Below, piece by piece: positions 61,945 to 64,000 of a stretch of DNA of 64,000 nucleotides. This DNA comes from Haloferax litoreum. Lineage in GTDB: Archaea > Halobacteriota > Halobacteria > Halobacteriales > Haloferacaceae. Location: NCBI RefSeq assembly GCF_009674605.1, contig NZ_WKJO01000001.1:496001-560000 (forward strand). Direction: 5' to 3'. Under the pieces are notes generated by a model. That model saw nothing but the letters and a program-made list of their open reading frames with translations, was not told the DNA's origin and did no database searches. A program made the position numbers and the translations under genes. Position 1 is the stretch's first letter; every line of letters begins with the position of its first letter.

Positions 61945-62475
61945 ATGCCCGCAACACAGGAGATTACTGTTTTCGATGGGTTAGAAATCAACGTCGAGCC
62001 CGTAGAAGAGCCAGACCCAGTCTACTTCACGAGCGACGACCCCGAATTCAATGTCCACCTGCATAACAACGACGCGAAATACAATTTTTCGGAAGCTAGC
62101 GCATTCCGATGGACTATCGAAACTAACCCAATGCAAGTCGTCCACACCGGAGAAGTCGAGTTCGGACCCCTGGACCACGGGGAGGAGACAACAGTCACAG
62201 TTGGCGGGGATGTACTCGCATACGAAGGACACGGGGTGCTCGGAATCTCAGTCGCCGGTGCTTCCGGGAAAAACGGCTCCGACCGATGGAAACTGAATGC
62301 GGGAAGGGAACGCTCGGCTGACCCAGCGTACAGTTTCTCTGTCTGGGACGAATCAGATTATAACGCATCAATCCGACGACCGAAACAAATGCAACTCGCT
62401 ATGTTCGGTACGTCGGTCATTTTGATATTCTTCGCACTAATACAAATTCTGCTTGCATTGGGTTTCTTTGGGTAA
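61945..62475 (+). CDS. Single-span membrane protein with beta-rich domain
   Basis: Protein of 176 residues. Residues 1-145 are beta-rich and acidic (EPDPVYFTSDDPEFNVHLHN; HGEETTVTVGGDVLAYEGHG), resembling an Ig- or CARDB-like domain, and one hydrophobic helix is at about 152-174 (AMFGTSVILIFFALIQILLAL). No cleavable signal is seen, so the C-terminal helix is probably the anchor. The function is not recognised. It follows the small HTH gene by 85 bp. Confidence 0.58.
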   Translation: MPATQEITVFDGLEINVEPVEEPDPVYFTSDDPEFNVHLHNNDAKYNFSEASAFRWTIETNPMQVVHTGEVEFGPLDHGEETTVTVGGDVLAYEGHGVLGISVAGASGKNGSDRWKLNAGRERSADPAYSFSVWDESDYNASIRRPKQMQLAMFGTSVILIFFALIQILLALGFFG

Positions 62476-62760
62476 CACGTAGAAATCAATAGGCATCAGT
62501 AAGCGGTTGATTCAGCAGATTTGAATAGGGAATTATCCGACACGACCCGTGAAGGTTGTGGGCTCTTTCGGGCTTGTTGTCGTCTCTTTTACACGGGAAA
62601 CTCCCGATTCTGGGATGACTCGATACCTCTTATCAATGCTATCTCCCGACTCGTCAGGCTGAATCAGGGTTCTCCACGCACGAATGCTTTCATTGTAGTT
62701 TAATTCGCTTTCCGACAGCGTCGGCTCGTGGTTCTGTTTTGAGACAGCATGGTAGTCGAT

Positions 62761-62961
62761 TTACCTCTCCGTTCTCATGTACGCCATCACACTGACACCT
62801 ACTGCACCAAGGAAAACGATGGCTGATATCTCCGGAGGGATGCCCACCTGTGACCCTACCGATGCTGACAGATTTGAAATAGTATCTGTGATGAAATTCC
62901 AGGCTATTACAATCGCGAGGAATACGGCGATAGCGAGTATTGCTGCGAGGTCGTCTGCCAT
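62761..62961 (-). CDS. Small two-helix membrane protein
   Basis: Protein of 66 residues from ATG 62961, with two helices (about 5-23 and 43-60: AAILAIAVFLAIVIAWNFI; ISAIVFLGAVGVSVMAYM) and a short polar loop. The AT-rich TTAACTAAT at about 62985-62994 (minus strand) may be its TATA element. It is the last recognisable gene before the right end of the element. No function is assigned. Confidence 0.5.
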   Translation of the reverse strand: MADDLAAILAIAVFLAIVIAWNFITDTISNLSASVGSQVGIPPEISAIVFLGAVGVSVMAYMRTER

Positions 62962-63438
62962 ACAATTGACAATGACGACCGTCTGATTAGTTAATTTTCC
63001 CCACAGTCGGTTGTGAAACTGAAACCGTAGTTGAGTTGTCGACACACTCGTGTCGGCCGTCGAGTCGGGTGTGCGTCGTCGTGGCGTCGTAGCACCAGCA
63101 CTCGTCTTTCTCAGTCACACTTTCTCACCTCGGTTCCACATGGTCGCGCAGTGCCAGCTGCAGAAGTACGCGCTGACGATCTTCTGCGGTGTGTACCCTC
63201 TCTATACAGCACGTCAATGTTACCAATCGGGGAAAATTTCAACAGAACGATGGCCTCGCTGACTCGGGAGCGCAACCACCGATTGAGTACCTGTGCGCGC
63301 CGCGTCGGCCATCAGTAAGGACACGACAGGAGCGGCATCCGTACACCCGTTGGATGGGCCACGCGCGGCAACAGAGGCTCCAAAGTGGCACTCAGTCCGT
63401 AAAACAGAGATAGAAGGCCTGTATCGCCAGATACCACT
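62962..63438. other. Gap between last element gene and attR
   Basis: Nearly 480 bp with only short overlapping frames of low quality on the plus strand (63031-63413). Base composition rises toward chromosomal values. No RNA, repeat or complete gene was recognised, and it may contain remnants. Confidence 0.35.
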
Positions 63439-63477
63439 GGCTCACAAGCGTGTAGAATTTGGATGGGCCCCATGGGG
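63439..63477. repeat. attR: right 39-bp direct repeat
   Basis: Copy of the left repeat with one mismatch. Its last 14 bp (63464-63477) are the 3' end of the intact tRNA(CAT) gene; the other 25 bp lie downstream of the tRNA. The element thus left the tRNA complete. Confidence 0.85.
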
Positions 63478-63538
63478 TTCGAACCCATGACCACCCGGTT
63501 ATGAGCCGAGCGCTCTGACCAGACTGAGCTAGGGGCCC
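63464..63538 (-). tRNA. tRNA with CAT anticodon (probably Ile2, possibly Met)
   Basis: 75-nt tRNA that folds fully: acceptor GGGCCCC paired with GGGGCCC, D-arm GCTC/GAGC, anticodon stem CTCGG/CCGGG with loop CTCATAA, T-arm ATGGG/CCCAT with TTCGAAC, discriminator A. Anticodon CAT without an intron. The initiator is unlikely because the first pair is G-C, while archaeal initiators begin with A. As I recall, elongator tRNA-Met of H. volcanii has an intron, so this intronless one may be the tRNA-Ile2 that reads AUA after C34 modification. It is the integration target of the element. Confidence 0.85.
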
Positions 63539-63638
63539 TCGGTCGATTCTTTTCCGGCCGCCCTCTTATGTCTTATCAGAAGCCGTCGCCGTCGAAGTAT
63601 CCGATTCGCACCGCTCGACAGTCGAGTCAGGGAGAACA

Positions 63639-63742
63639 CGCCACCGCCAGGACTCGAACCTGGGACAACCTCGTGTCTGCGGACGGCAGCCGAAACTGCA
63701 ATCCCTAACAGCGAGGTGCTCTACCAACTGAGCTACGGCGGC
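63639..63742 (-). tRNA. tRNA-Asn (GTT) with 31-nt intron
   Basis: 104-nt gene whose exons (73 nt) fold as tRNA-Asn: acceptor GCCGCCG/CGGTGGC (one G-U), anticodon stem CCTCG/CGAGG, anticodon GTT, discriminator G. A 31-nt intron at 63675-63705 interrupts after position 37. It forms a canonical bulge-helix-bulge: exon CTGT pairs with intron GCAG (one G-U), flanked by the 3-nt bulges TA^G and AC^A, with the cuts at the expected places. EndA would excise it and RtcB rejoin the exons. The exons differ from the intronless copy 129 bp upstream at only a few positions (variable loop and position 69). Confidence 0.9.
63675..63705 (-). other. Intron of tRNA-Asn
   Basis: 31-nt intron with an internal hairpin (GCAG/CTGC plus GGA/TCC). 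The 3' half contains GCAG, which pairs with positions 32-35 to make the 4-bp central helix of the bulge-helix-bulge. Confidence 0.85.
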
Positions 63743-63870
63743 TCGTACCCGTACGTATCGAGGGGAGTTTGAAGTGAATTTCGTTTTGGGCGAGCGTCGG
63801 AACTGCGATATCGAACGCACTACACGCGACGAAGAGAGGAGTCACTCGAAGTCGTTGAAGATGAGAGAAG

Positions 63871-63943
63871 CGCCGCCGCCAGGACTCGAACCTGGGACCA
63901 CCTCGTTAACAGCGAGGTGCTCTACCAACTGAGCTACGGCGGC
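63871..63943 (-). tRNA. tRNA-Asn (GTT), intronless
   Basis: 73-nt tRNA with acceptor GCCGCCG/CGGCGGC, anticodon loop CTGTTAA (anticodon GTT), T-loop TTCGAGT and discriminator G. It is nearly identical to the exons of the neighbouring intron-containing gene, so the two arose by tandem duplication or gene conversion. Both are read leftward toward the element. Confidence 0.93.
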
Positions 63944-64000
63944 TTTCGTCTGCAATGCTTCGTATTCGACGTTTCTTGATAGGGCTTTCGTTTTTGCCCG

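Larger units (their letters stand above)
31558..63477. mobile_element. Integrated element at a tRNA(CAT) gene, about 31.9 kb
   Basis: The segment is bounded by a 39-bp direct repeat with a single mismatch. The right copy overlaps the 3' end of an intact tRNA gene, and a tyrosine integrase starts about 105 bp inside the left copy. Between the repeats, base composition falls clearly (many A/T-ending codons), and the content is accessory: recombinases, restriction-like nucleases, a methylase, a helicase, small regulators and an IS. No plasmid replication initiator, conjugation ATPase, or virus capsid or spike gene was recognised, so whether it is a provirus, a plasmid remnant or a genomic island cannot be settled from sequence. 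Confidence 0.88.

Noticed and set aside
62521-62703. 60-residue frame after the single-span membrane protein
   Set aside because: It starts with TTG in a TTGAATAGGG context, lacks a ribosome-binding site, and its translation shows no recognisable domain.
63031-63413. Short plus-strand frames before attR
   Set aside because: Three overlapping frames, none with a ribosome-binding site, domain or convincing composition; probably non-coding or remnants.
1-64000. CRISPR array suggested by the Cas4-like gene
   Set aside because: No series of direct repeats with regular spacers was seen anywhere, and no cas1, cas2 or interference genes are present. The Cas4-like protein sits in a recombinase operon.

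Overview
The window comes from a haloarchaeon, most likely a Haloferax species. The proteins are acidic, the GC-rich part has strongly G/C-biased third codon positions, TATA boxes sit about 26 bp upstream of start codons (leaderless transcripts), and Tat lipoprotein signals are present. The gene order rpl15e, rhodanese, ubaA, transducers, mutS, mutL, kdgK and onward to acnA matches, as far as I remember, the Haloferax volcanii chromosome. That placement is inference from recall, not a search.

Chromosomal part, 1-31557. It holds ribosomal protein L15e; a rhodanese divergent from the E1-like UbaA; a chemosensory cluster (Tat lipoprotein binding protein plus two MCP transducers, read leftward); mutS-mutL overlapping by 4 bp; KDG kinase; a class-I disulfide oxidoreductase; an NhaC-type antiporter; a D-2-hydroxyacid dehydrogenase; NikR and a glutaredoxin; a flippase-like membrane protein; a four-CBS protein with a possible HPF-like tail; RtcB RNA ligase; aconitase; an FAD oxidase; a methyltransferase; and several small unknown genes.

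Integrated element, 31558-63477 (about 31.9 kb). It is bounded by a 39-bp direct repeat with one mismatch. The right copy covers the last 14 nt of an intact CAT-anticodon tRNA gene, and a tyrosine integrase sits just inside the left copy. The element is AT-richer than its flanks. It carries an unknown gene coupled to a zinc-ribbon/FokI-like nuclease; an Eco57I-type adenine methylase converging on a PLD-SNF2 helicase; a secreted protein with 19 calcium-type Asp repeats; a Tat lipoprotein; and a leftward run of tyrosine recombinases. Two of these recombinases are each preceded by a ribbon-helix-helix/winged-helix protein. One is preceded by a catalytically dead paralogue, and one of the operons begins with a Cas4-like nuclease. 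A 1673-bp IS with a perfect 8-bp target duplication is inserted among the recombinases and carries a SpoT/Mesh1-like HD-hydrolase gene beside a transposase broken by one TAG codon.

Right flank, 63478-64000. The tRNA(CAT) is followed by two tRNA-Asn(GTT) genes. The inner one has a 31-nt intron with a canonical bulge-helix-bulge; the outer one has none. RtcB, the ligase that joins archaeal tRNA exons, lies in the same window.

The strongest candidates for something undescribed are the repeated recombinase/accessory-protein modules with their dead partner and nearby 26-bp inverted repeat, the IS with an alarmone-hydrolase-like passenger, and the two-gene FokI-like nuclease cassette.
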